From: Canna indica
Taxonomy: Eukaryota > Streptophyta > Magnoliopsida > Zingiberales > Cannaceae
NCBI GenBank assembly: GCA_034359265.1
Contig: CP136890.1
Span: forward strand, 38,193,001-38,257,000
DNA length: 64,000 bases
Direction: 5' to 3'
Numbering within the stretch: the stretch's first letter is position 1; each line of letters starts with the position of its first letter. The translations under genes and the position numbers were made by a program. Under the pieces are notes generated by a model. That model saw only the letters and a list, made by a program, of their open reading frames with translations. It was not told the origin of the DNA and did no database searches. Positions 47,643 through 58,257 of the stretch are shown here, piece by piece.

Positions 47643-48077
47643 AGTTTATATAGGTCGCAGATCGCGCCCGGCCCCCTCCTTCCTCCCGCTGCTGCCGCCG
47701 CCGCCTCCTCTCCTAACTCTCACCGCCGCTGCCGACGACGCCGACGACGCCTCCCGCTGCTGCCGACACTGTCAGGTATGTGCCCTCCGGCTGCCGTCTC
47801 TTCCCGTTGCGGCCGGTAGAAAATCCGACCGAAACCCTAAAAATAGGGTTTCAGCCGGCGGCGATCGGCCGATGGCCGCCGCCGGACCTTGTACATTGGC
47901 CGGACAGTGTGTCCGGCCAGTGTACGCCGGCGCCGGAGTCCACCTGACTCCGGCGCCGGAATTTGTAGTTTAATATTATTTTATTATTGTTTTTTAATTG
48001 TTAATTAATTGTTAATTAATTATTTAGATTAATTATTTAATTTGTTAGAATAATTTTTAGGGTTTAGATTAATTTCG
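47643..48077 (+). other. G+C-rich CACTA leader
   Basis: Very G+C- and CpG-rich DNA (gctgccgccgccgcc, gccgacgacgcc) to about 47960, then an A+T-rich stretch. By position it holds the promoter and the start of the transposase transcript. Open frames here show no domain. Confidence 0.5.
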
Positions 48078-48207
48078 GAATTATCCACTTCAGACGCGCG
48101 CTGGAATCGTCCAATTCGGACTCGCGCTGGAATCGTCCACTTCGGACGCGCGCCAGAATCGTCCACTTCGGACGCGCGCCGAAATCGTCCAATATAGACT
48201 CGAACTG
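48078..48207. repeat. 26-bp tandem array in the CACTA leader
   Basis: Five imperfect units of about 26 bp are built on atcgtccacttcggacgcgc. The inner part of each is CpG rich and the units are inverted-repeat-like (gtccacttcggac). Confidence 0.85.
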
Positions 48208-48370
48208 TCTCGAAACATTTAGAAAATAATCATCCATCCGACGAGTTGATATGTTTCACGTACGCATCGACGAGTCGGATATGATTTAGCAAAACCTTAG
48301 ATCCGTTCGGGGATTGTATGTTCGTGTAAAAGAAGTAGATGATCTTTTATACGACGTACAATTCTTGAAT

Positions 48371-48616
48371 TGTCCCTGATTGGACAATTTGGGAATATAG
48401 TTATTTGTACTGCACTTACATTTTTATTTTAACTGTTAACTAATTATTCTAAATTTCGGCAACATCTCTCTTGTTCTCCGATACGCGCCCAGATGATATG
48501 CGTATTCGGAGAACTGTAGGGAGATGCTGCCGAAATTTAGAATAATTAGTTAACAGTTAAAATAAAAACGTAAGTGCAGTACGAATAACATAAATCCCGA
48601 ATGGAATAGGACAATC
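48371..48616. repeat. Long hairpin (inverted repeat) in the CACTA leader
   Basis: Arms of about 116 bp (48371-48486 and 48500-48616) flank a 13-base spacer. The core, 48408-48461 against 48528-48582, pairs with one mismatch seen, and includes gtactgcacttac and ctaaatttcggc. It lies 48 bp before the transposase start codon, so a transcript through it would form a stable stem. Confidence 0.92.
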
Positions 48617-48663
48617 TCACCTAAAGACATTAACCAAAGAAATTGTCATTGATTGACAGAATC

Positions 48664-51600
48664 ATGTCGGCTGATCGAAGTTGGATGTACCGACGTCTTG
48701 ATCGTGGAGCTTTAACGAATGAGTTTCGATTAGGCGTAACGTACTTCCTAAATTTCGCCTATTCGAATCGGAATTTCGTTAGCATGGGTGATCAAATCCG
48801 ATGTCCGTGCCGCATTTGTTCGAATGGACGATTTTTGGATCGGGAGACTGTCACTCTGCATCTATATACCAAAGGATTTGCACCAAGATATTTTCTATGG
48901 ACTTGTCACGGGGAGTCACGCGAAGTCGTGACGTCGAGCAATCCTGTCGTTCAGACATATGGTGAATCTTCCTCTGCTGGTGCTTCTTCATCCGGTCAAT
49001 ATAATCCCTATAGAACTATGATACTTGATAGTCTTGGGGGTCAATTCCACCTGAATGATAATGTTGATCGGCCAGTTCTTCAGACATCAGTCCCACCAGA
49101 TACTACAGCGGTTGATATCACAGAAGTACAAACGACGGTAGAGATTGAATTATCGAATAAAGAAGCTGCAGAATTTTACGAGATGTTGAAAGCTGCCGAT
49201 GAACCTTTGTATGAGAATTGTCCTAAATACACTAGGTTTTCAGCAATGACACAGCTCTTAAACATCAAGGCCGATTGTAATATCAGCGGAGTTGCGTATG
49301 ATCGGATTGCTGGATTGATTAATGGAATGTTGCCTACTGATAACAAGTTTGAGCCAACTTTTTATAAGACTAAAAAGCTAATGAGAAAATTGGGGCTTGG
49401 GTACGAAAAAATACACGCGTGCCAAAATAACTGCATTTTATATTATAAAGAAAATGTGCAGTTGGATAAATGCCTTGTATGTCAACACCCTCATTACAAG
49501 GAGAAGAAATCGGTCCGACAGAAAAATATCCCGTTTAAGGTGCTTCGGTATTTTCCACTAACACCGAGGCTTCAAAGATTATTCATGTCGGAAAAGATAG
49601 CCCCCTACATGAGTTGGCATGCAAGAAGTCGTGATGATACAGTAATGACTCATCCATCTGACAGTGAAGCATGGAAACATTTGGATACATGTTATCCTTC
49701 ATTTGCTAGGGATACTAGAAATATCAGATTGGGATTGTGTACAGATGGTTTTAATCCGTTTGGACATTCTGCAACTCCTTATTCAGTTTGGCCAGTGCTG
49801 CTGACAGTTTATAATTTGCCACCGTCAATGTGCATGAAAGATGAATTTATTTATCTTTCGATGATTATTCCGGGTCCTAAGGGTCCGCGAAAAAAAATTG
49901 ACATATTTCTCAGACCCTTGATAGATGAATTGAAAACATTGTGGACTGAGGGAGCTGTCACTTATGATTGTCATCGGAAGCAAAACTTCAATTTAAAGGC
50001 CGCGGTCTTGTGGACAATCAATGATTTCCCAGCGTACGGCATGTTGTCGGGTTGGAGCACTCACATTCGACTCTCTTGTCCGTATTGTATGGAACACTCT
50101 AAATCAATCAATCTTCAGAACGGACGAAAAATCTCATTCTTTGATTGCCATCGTCGATTCCTACCGGTTAATCACCAGTATCGAAGGAATCGTAATAAAT
50201 TTACTAAGGGCAGAGTCGAAAGAGATGGGCCACCACCGATGTTGTTTGGTGAACAAATGTTTGCACGTGTTTCAGCACTTCCAGATATAGTATTTGGTCG
50301 CAATGAAAGAGTGTCAGGTTTTGGCCAAACACACAACTGGGTGAAAAAAAGTATCTTTTGGGAATTGCCCTATTGGAGTTCATTATTGATTCGACATAAT
50401 TTAGATGTCATGCACATTGAAAAAATGTGTTTGATAATATTTTCAACACTTTGATGGATATTTCTGGAAAAACTAAAGATAATGTCAAAGCCCGACATGA
50501 TCTGAAAATACTTTGTAAAAGACCAGAGTTGGAGTTACAAGAGGTCAACGGACGATATCTGAAATCGAAGGCCCTATATGTGTTAAATAAACAACAGATC
50601 AAAGATGTTTGTCAATGGGTAAAAGAACTCAGATTACCCGATGGATATGCTTCAAACTTATCTCGATGTGTGAACGTCGATGATTGCAAAATATCAGGGA
50701 TGAAGAGCCATGATTGTCATGTATTCATGCAGAGATTACTTCCGATCGCATTTCGAGATCTTCTACCTGATAATATTTGGGGTCCGTTGACTGAATTAAG
50801 TATGTTTTTTAGAAACATCTGTGCAAATGTCCTTCGAGTCGAAGATATGTCAACACTTGAAAATAATATTGTTGAAATCATATGCAAGCTGGAGCAGTTT
50901 TTCCCTCCTGCATTTTTTGACTCGATGGAGCATCTACCGATACACTTGGCATACGAGGCACGAGTTGGTGGCCCCGTTCAATATCGGTGGATGTACTTAT
51001 TTGAAAGATACATGAATCGTTTGAAGAAAAAAGTAAAGAACACCGCAGCTGTTGAAGGATCAATATCTGAATCGTATATCATCCAAGAAATTTCAACATT
51101 CTGCTCATTTTACTTTGAATCGACAGTACAGACAAGATTTGATCGTCTTCCACGTAACGACGACGGGGGTGTTCGACATTCAGATGGACGTTTAAATATA
51201 TTTTGTCACTCTGGTCGTGCTTTTGGTTCTCGTCCATCTCGACACTTAAGCGATGAAGAGTATCATTTGGCACACTTGTATGTATTACTAAATTGTCCAG
51301 AGATTGAACAATTCATTGAAATATTTGACATTGAGATGGTGCAAAAATACTCTATTCACAACGATCAAGAATTGGAGAGATTACAGAATCGTGATTTCCC
51401 TATTTGGATTCAGACTTACAACAAAGATCACAGAGCTGAAATAGATGAAAGAATATTTGAGTTTGTTAGTGGACCGTCGCGACTTGTGTCATGCTATAGC
51501 GGATATTTTGTTAACGGATATAAATTTCACACGGTTGAATATTCATTTACAAAAAAGACGATGAATGCTGGGGTCTGCGTGAAAGGGACAACCTATGTTG

Positions 51601-52127
51601 AATGTGATATGGATTTTTATGGACTGGTGGAGTTGCACTACTTCGGCTTGAAATCAGTGATCCTATTTAGATGTCATTGGTTCGATACAATAGAAAGGGG
51701 CATGAAAGTTCATCCAAAATACAAACTTGTTGAGGTTAATTACAAATCGAAATTGGCAGCAAATGAGCCTTTTATATTGGCATCACAAGCCGAACAAGTA
51801 TATTACGTGAAGTATCCGGCTCGAAATAAAGATAGAGCAGATTGGCGTGTAGTCTGTAAGACAAAAGGTAGAGGAAAAATTGATCCGATAGTAGGAGAAA
51901 ATGAGCTGATACCTGGTATGACACATGGTTTCTATCAAGAAGATGATCCTCCTGCTGTAGATCGTATTATTCCAATACTCGAGGATGCAGACACAACGTC
52001 AATTAAATTAGAAGTTGAATATGCTGATGATGACGATCATGAAATTGAGGAAGCTGGAGATGAAGAAGATGAAGAAGAGGAAGAAGAAGAAGAATTCGAA
52101 GACTATTATTCAGATGATGAGGAATAA
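48664..52127 (+). CDS. CACTA transposase (TNP2/TNPD type), one frameshift
   Basis: TNP2 cuts and joins CACTA ends. The ATG at 48664 gives MSADRSWMYRRLDRGALTNEF, the start of the transposase-associated domain (residues about 3-75, with the CPCRIC cysteines). The Transposase_21 core follows (about 338-590: LGLCTDGFNPFG, CMKDEFIYLSMIIPGPKGP, TINDFPAYGMLSGWSTHIRL, CPYCMEHSKS). It should run through DVMHIEK into a second frame (from about 50427), but an A-run at 50420-50427 is one base short and shifts the frame. The second frame holds DUF4218 (about 50710-51115, LPIHLAYEARVGGPVQYRW), DUF4216 (about 51600-51690, ILFRCHWFD) and an acidic tail (from about 52020). Together about 1,150 codons, normal for the family. 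Only this one break was seen, so it could be a young mutation or an assembly error. Confidence 0.93.
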
Positions 52128-52202
52128 TTGTAAAGTATATATTTTATTAAATATATCTCTACTATTTATACAATAATCTGATTATATGTCTGTTCGACAG
52201 AT

Positions 52203-53720
52203 ATGTCTGGTCGTGGTTATCGACGCAGGAGAGCTTCGGAGTCTCCGATCGGTGAGACTCCAGCACTTACTCATGCTGCGGATCCTCCTGTTGCTGATCC
52301 TCATGAGGATGATACTGTCGAGGCTAGTACATCCAAATTAACGCAGGCGGCCACGCGGGCCGAACAGGTGGCAGCCTCCACCAGCCACAGAGTCACGTAG
52401 ATTGATTAGCGTGATTGGGGAGCGGTAATATATCATGAATTACGACAATTATACAAATTCATTATATCATAATATAATATTAAAATTTATTTTTGTTGTG
52501 CAGGTTCGATCAAGAAGAAGTGCCGAGGAGCATTTCTTCTACTATTCGACGATACATGCACGGGGCATGGCCTACGTGGTCTCACGTGCCTAGCGAGCAC
52601 GTCGACATGTTATGGCGCGAGTTTGAGGCACGTATTATTTTTTTTTTACATGCATGATGATATATTAATATTGGAACTGATATTATTATTTTGCAGGCTC
52701 GCTATACATGGGCCGAGGACCAGAGGCCCTTCATTTACGCTGCCTGGGAGGCTATTTCCCGGGCAAGGTACAACGGGCAGCTGGGGCAGGCTCGGTCCCA
52801 GGCGATGGCCCGAGCTGGGACCACTAACATCGCGGAGACTCGGGGATACGGCCCCGGTTGGATTACTCCGGATATATGGGACCAGCTCGTGGGAATATGG
52901 TCGACGGATCGATGGCAGGAGGTTTCTCGGAATGCGGCTAGAAATCGCATGTCGGGGGGAGCAGCGCGTCACACCGGCGGCTCTGTTGCATTTGCAGTGC
53001 ACGCGAACCGTATGGTAAGTATATCTTTTAATTATATATTTTATTTGTTACTATGTGTACTAATTAATGTATTTGTTTTGTAAATGTAGACGACGGTGTC
53101 GGATGACGGGACTGTCCAGCGACCCTCCCTGATGGCGGTGTTTGAGCGGACTCACCGTCGAGCACATGGGACGGGGGAGTACATCGACAATCGCGCTGCA
53201 TACATTGTGGTAATTATATATTTGTTTAAATTATTCATTATATATTTATAATTTAAGTTTTATGATAAATATTAAACAAAAAATCAAACTCGAGTAGGAG
53301 ACCTACAGCCAGACGGTGGTGCAGCGCGGGGGTACCCCCGAGGACTTTGACGCAGCATCGTGGGTCGAGGCCGCAGGTGGCTGGGACCATGGCCGCGTAT
53401 ATGGCTTCGCAGATAGTGGTCATGCGCGAGCCGAGCTAGGGCCACTTGGGGCACCGACCCCTCCGGTCGCTGGTGAGCGGCCGTCCACCTCTAGATCCAG
53501 TTATGATCATACTTGCAGAATAAGGACTCTAGAGGAGACGGTCGCGCGTCAGAGTCGGATGATGGAGGAGATGCATGCTATGCTACGCAACATGTCAGGT
53601 CATCCCGAAGCAGGCATCTCTTCGGCATCATCTAATCCATCGTCCTCGAGTCAGTCCACGCCGGTGTACACTCAAGCACTCCAGACCCCGCCATATGATC
53701 CAGACCATCCTCCATCGTGA
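52203..53720 (+). CDS. CACTA second protein, five exons (Ptta/En/Spm Transposase_24-like)
   Basis: Proposed exons are 52203-52396, 52504-52627, 52697-53014, 53090-53209 and 53298-53720, giving 392 codons in one frame. Exon 1 (MSGRGYRRRRASESP) is basic, then acidic. Exon 2 ends MLWREFE. Exon 3 holds WITPDIWDQLVGIWSTDRWQ and NRMSGGAARHTGGS, the signature of the Transposase_24 group. Exon 5 ends in a coiled segment (TLEETVARQSRMMEEMHAML) and a Ser/Pro tail. Acceptors are normal; donors are GT except after exon 2, where the site is GC (gag|gcacgt), while the relic near 18490 has GT there. In En/Spm the second protein binds subterminal repeats; the same role is inferred here. Confidence 0.82.
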
Positions 53721-54007
53721 TCGTGAGATTTTGTTTATATTGACTTTGTTACTGAGATATTGAACTTGTTTAATTTATATTGACTTTGTTACTGAGATAT
53801 TGATTCTTCAATTTTGCATTTGAATTGTTTTTATACTATCGTGGATAATTATCAATATAAATATAATTGTTTTGATGTATATCTTGGTGTGTTTGTGATG
53901 TGTGAATGAATGTGTGTATGAGTGTATGGGTGTGTGAGTTATATATCTGATAGTATCAATGTATCAATGGAAATTTTAAATTTTAAATTTTTTCGTTACC
54001 AGGTTAA
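53721..54007 (+). other. 3' end of the CACTA second gene
   Basis: A+T-rich, with a direct repeat of ttatattgactttgttactg (about 53735 and 53777) and a tgtgtgagtgtatg-type run near 53900. This is a likely 3' UTR; no poly(A) site was fixed. Confidence 0.45.
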
Positions 54008-54345
54008 TCATCAGCAACGGCTTTCCCACGGCTGTCCGTGGGAAAGCCATTGCTAAAAGTTTATCGAAAGCCGTTGCTGATGACCTACAGCAACGGCTTA
54101 GCGACGGGCTTTTACTAATGACATTGCTACGGACTCAGCGGCCGTTGTTATTAATGTTATCAGCAACGGCTCGGTGTCCGTTGCTGTGATATTTTTAGCG
54201 ACGGCCCGAGCGGCCGTTGCTGAATTGTCGCTAAGTTATCAGCAACGCGAGTTTCTGTCACGGCTCTATTGCAACGGCTCGGCCGTTGCTGATGCTCTTC
54301 AGCAACGGCGCAGCAACGGCATCAGCCATTGCTGATGCCCATTTT
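54008..54345. repeat. Right subterminal palindromic repeats of CACTA
   Basis: About a dozen copies of cagcaacggc or gccgttgctg in both orientations run up to the TIR. This is the counterpart of 47360-47642. Confidence 0.9.
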
Positions 54346-54358
54346 TCTAGTAGTGGTT

Positions 54359-56076
54359 TTGAGAGGTATGTGGTGCAACCAATGACCATGTGTTATTTAT
54401 GGTTAAAGCCTCAATTTCATTAGTCATGGCTTGCCGCCACTCATGGTGCTTAAGGGCTTGTTTAACGGATGAGGGAGACTCGAGAGTGGTTAATAGAGCA
54501 CTGTAGTCTAAGGGTCTCTTAGGTTTGAAAATATGGTGTTGGGACCTGGTGGTCATACGACTTGGTTGTTGAGGCAGTGTTATCGGTTGTGAGACTTCAG
54601 AAGGATGCTCTTCATGCGAGACCAGAGTGTGAGGGATGTTATGTGAATTTGATGGCGACGAGGAAGTTTGTATTGAAGGTGTGACGAGCTAAGGCAGGGG
54701 AGCAATGTCTTGAACAGTGGGTGATGAGGAGTTACCAGTAGAAGGTGGCTCATCTGTTGATGGAACAATTTCGTACCATGGGTCAGTAGTAGAGGTGGTA
54801 CGAGAGAGATGAGGTTGAGTGGTTTTGAAAGGAAATATGTCTTCATGGAAGCGAACATGCCTGGAGATGAAAATTTTTGATGTAGAAAGATCCAGGCATT
54901 GTTACGAGTGATACCTGATAGAGTATCCTAGGAAGACACAAGGCTTGGATTTAGGCTCAAGTTTGTTGTTAGAATAGGGTTTGAGCCATGGGTAGCAAAG
55001 GCACCCGAAGCTCTTAAGAGAGGTATATGAAGGTGTCTCTTTGAATAATCTTTGAAATAGAGAATCTCCATTGAGTAATTGTGTGGGTAGTCTGTTAATA
55101 AGGTAGACGGCAGTGGCGCAGGCATGAGACTAGAATGATAAAGGAGTGGAGTAATGGAGAAGGGTTGTGGCAGTCTCAAGAATGTGACGATGGCGACGTT
55201 CAGTTGTGCTTATCCGCTGAGTATAAGGAGGTGAGATGAGGTGCTGGATACCAAGCTGAGTTAAGGTGTCCGAGAGAACTATGAACTCTCCCCCTCCATC
55301 TGTGTAAAAGCTCACTATAGGCGTGTCAAAATAGTTTTCAACAAGTCGTTTGAAGTTAAGAAAGACTGATGTAATCTCAGACTTGTGTTTAAGAGGAAAT
55401 AACCAGTTGTATTTAGTAAAGTGGTCAACAATTAGGAGATAATATTTGAACCCATCATGAGATGTAATGGGAGAAGGTCCCCATACATCAGAATATAGCA
55501 GCTCAAGAGGTTTATGGCTGCGTATAGTAGAGTGGAAGAAGGGAAGCTTGTGGCTCTTATTACAGGAGCAAGCGTTACATGGTTGTTGAGAGGAAGGTGA
55601 TACAGAGAGTTGATTGGTTGAAATGATGTATTTGAGAGTCCTGGAATTCGGATGACCAAGTCTGTGGTGCCAAAGGCTATTGGATGCTTGGACAGAGGTT
55701 GAGGCAAAGTGTGCGGAGAAGGTTGTAGCACCAGTCCACTCATAGACATTGCCTTTATTCTGGCCTCGAGCAAGAGTCTTCCCTGTGTGAAGATCCTTCA
55801 CAAGGAAGTAGGAAGGAAAAAAAATTCAATTGAAACATGATTCTGGGTACAAAATTGTGCAACAGAGATTAAATTCTTGTGGATATTTGAAGCACAAAGA
55901 ACGTTATGGAGAACAAAGGTATTTCCTGAGGTTGAGAGGGTAGAGTTACCAGAATGAGATATTTGTATCTTCTTACCATCTCCCAATGTTAGGTCGTCGT
56001 CACCCAGGTATTCTGAAGGCATCTGAAGAAGTTGATTATTACTGGTAATGTGATGGGAGGCTCCAGAATCCATCAC
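54359..56076 (-). pseudogene. Copia protease, integrase and RT start
   Basis: The protease start has MDSGASHHIT (56073). The GAG-pre-integrase finger follows (about 55670-55560: LWHHRLGHPNSRTL and CNACSCNKSHKLPF). The integrase core (55550-55130) has the Asp in YSDVWGPSP and the second Asp in FYTDGGGEF (normally DNGGEF). The usual catalytic Glu region reads STTERRHRHILET, with ERRHRH intact. The spacer between integrase and RT (55130-54570) is broken by frameshifts. The RT start EWRQAMTNEIEALTINNTWSLV ends at 54359, where the CACTA lies. Confidence 0.88.
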
Positions 56077-56079
56077 CCA

Positions 56080-57013
56080 ATTGCTTGGGCTTGGTTGGCG
56101 ATTGATGAAATAGGCCTGTGCCTCCTCATGATTGTGTGATTTGGACCTGCAGTGTTTGGCTGAGTGTCCAAGTCAATCGCACAATTGACATTGCAGTCGG
56201 GTTTTGGTGTTGTGAGGGTAGAGGAGGCCTCCAATTTGTGTTCTGATGAGGATTGTATGAAGTCGGAGATGGTCTTCGCCAATGTTGAGTTTGACTCCAG
56301 TTAGATCGTTGATTGGAGATGCGACGATCTGGCTTCTGCGTATATTGAGCAGTGATGACAGGTTTCTCAGACCTGGACTGAAGAAAGGCCTCATGGCCAC
56401 ATAGTTTGTCAAACAGTTCCTCCATAGTGATGGGGTTGTCTCGCGCTCGGATTGTCACGCTAACATCATTATATTCGAAGCCTAAGCCTCCAAGAATCTT
56501 GATGACCAGCGCTGGTTCAGTAACTGGTGAACTGGCTGTGGCGAGTTCATCGGCAATGAACCTGATTTCATTGAAGTATTCAGTGATGGATCAGCTGCCT
56601 TTGGTTATTCTGGAGAGAGTGACTTGTAGAGCATAGATCCTGGACTGGGATTTGTTGGCATACTGGGAGGCCAACTTAATCCAGGCATCGTGAGCAGTGG
56701 TGGAGGCAGCCACCAGCGATGCGATCGTCGGATCAACCGAGGCCATGATCGCGTGCCGTAGTAACCCATCTTGGCGCAACCAGTTCCGTCTCTCGGGACT
56801 GTCGAGTGGAGGGCAAGTGGATGAACCATCTATATAAGAGGTGAGTTCATACCCGAGTAACAGCAGTTCATGCTGAGTTTTCCATGTAAAATAGTTATTG
56901 GCGCCGATCAACTTGATCGGTAGCTGCGCCGATGGATTGATGGTGATCACTTGGTTGCTTTGGGTGATCAGATTGATGACATCGTGACTCGATGTTGCTT
57001 CGGTGGTTTCCAT
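56080..57013 (-). pseudogene. Copia gag
   Basis: The start at 57013 gives METTEATSSHDVINLITQSNQ, then KLIGANNYFTWKTQHELLLLGYEL and the UBN2-type helices (AWIKLASQYANKSQSRIYALQ) to a stop near 56591. A second frame (56458-56126) continues with TMEELFDKLCGHEAFLQ and a Gln/Asn/Pro-rich tail. A partial zinc knuckle may lie near 56200-56120. Gag forms the particle that packages the RNA. One stop and a frame change break it. Confidence 0.85.
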
Positions 57014-57085
57014 GGTGAGGGTAGTCGAGAGGTAGGGATAAAAAAAAAGGACAAGTAGGATCGGCTCAGAGGAGCATGTTACTAC

Positions 57086-57097
57086 TCTGATACCATA
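57086..57097 (-). other. Primer-binding site of the copia element
   Basis: The minus strand reads TGGTATCAGAGT, complementary to initiator tRNA-Met except at its last base, two bases from the LTR end. Confidence 0.85.
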
Positions 57098-57099
57098 TG

Positions 57100-57300
57100 G
57101 ATGTTCCAAGGAAGAGATGTATTATTCATAGCAGACGTGAGATTTATATTACATGATGGTATGCGAAGGGACAAAGTACACAAGGGTCGGATGAGGATAG
57201 AAATTGTAGACGTAAATGTAGACGTAAACCGCAGCCATGCATGCATACACGAACATATGCAATTGAAGACAGAATGCTAAGGGACGAGTAACGTGTATCC
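57100..57300 (-). repeat. 5' LTR of the copia element
   Basis: It pairs with 45718-45919 (start TGGATGTTCCAAGG, end ACGTGTATCC) and carries a duplicated gtagacgtaaa. The outermost bases differ from the other LTR. Confidence 0.85.
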
Positions 57301-57893
57301 TTTAGCCTTTTTAGAGATTACCATCATAAATCATGACCATCATTTGGAAGTCTTCCCAAATAAGAAATTGAACAAAATCATATCATGTAAAATCATATTT
57401 TATCATAAAACAAATAAGACCTAAGAAACATATAATATATTGTCATCAACTGTGCTACTCACAATTGGCCTTTAGTTGGTTAGCAAACCTTATCAATTAA
57501 TCTCGTGCCTTCCATATTATCATTTGATACTATAGCCTCCATATTTCATAGTTCAACCGAGATGGTTACAATCCAGAGGGTGAAAGAAGAACATCCACCA
57601 AGACATGCCAATGTCAAGGCAAGCCACAATTGTGCTCAAGGTCATCCATGCAGAATCCAAGGGTGCATCATAATCAAAGGCGCAAATTAGCCTTGCTATT
57701 GATTGACCATGTCTATCCTACTCGAGCACCAGCTACTCATTCTCGCCCATGATTGGTGAAATTTTATGTAGAACAACTCTCATGCCAATTAATTAGACTA
57801 CCAACTCATGTAACAAGAAAATTTTGTTGTATTAGCACACTATTATGTGCACCGAAAATAATTCCGCAAATAAAACAAGAGGAATTGATGAAG
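57301..57893. other. Non-coding spacer
   Basis: A+T-rich DNA with no recognised gene, element end or RNA. Confidence 0.5.
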
Positions 57894-58224
57894 GGAGCAT
57901 TTAGTTGCTAGCAAGTGCAAATGTTGAAACTTTAGTTGTAGCATTTAGATAACTAATTTATTTGGTTGATCGTAAAAATATTTTGCAACATTTACTAATT
58001 GTAACTTGTAATTCTAATATCATTTGTGGGCCGCAAATGAAATTACAGTCCAAAAAGTCCACAATACAAGATTGCGGAATGCAAATGCAATATTTTAAAT
58101 ATTAACAAATAATTAATTTGGGCGACTTAGACTCGTCGGATGAAGACATGATAAATATCAAAGGTATAGGTTTTCGCACGCTGAACACGATGGTACGGTC
58201 AAATTGTAGATCTAATATCGTTTG

Positions 58225-58257
<33 letters not shown>

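Larger units (their letters stand above)
47339..54355 (+). mobile_element. Near-complete CACTA (En/Spm) transposon, 7.0 kb
   Basis: The inverted ends are CACTACTAGAAA and TTTCTAGTAGTG, flanked by the exact 3-bp duplication GTT (47336-47338 and 54356-54358), as CACTA elements make. Inside, in order: a palindromic subterminal array, a G+C-rich leader, a 26-bp tandem array, a long hairpin, a TNP2-type transposase gene, a five-exon second gene, and a right subterminal array. It lies in the reverse transcriptase of the copia element, whose reading frame resumes at the other side once one GTT is discounted. Confidence 0.97.
45718..57300 (-). mobile_element. Full-length Ty1/copia element split by a CACTA
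   Basis: Two LTRs of about 202 bp (45718-45919 and 57100-57300) bound gag, protease, integrase, reverse transcriptase and RNase H on the minus strand. Without the 7.0-kb CACTA the element is about 4.6 kb, normal for copia. The primer site lies at 57086-57097. The outer end of the right LTR is uncertain: GATTA at 45713-45717 recurs at 57316-57320, which would be the target duplication if the element ends at 57315. Confidence 0.92.
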
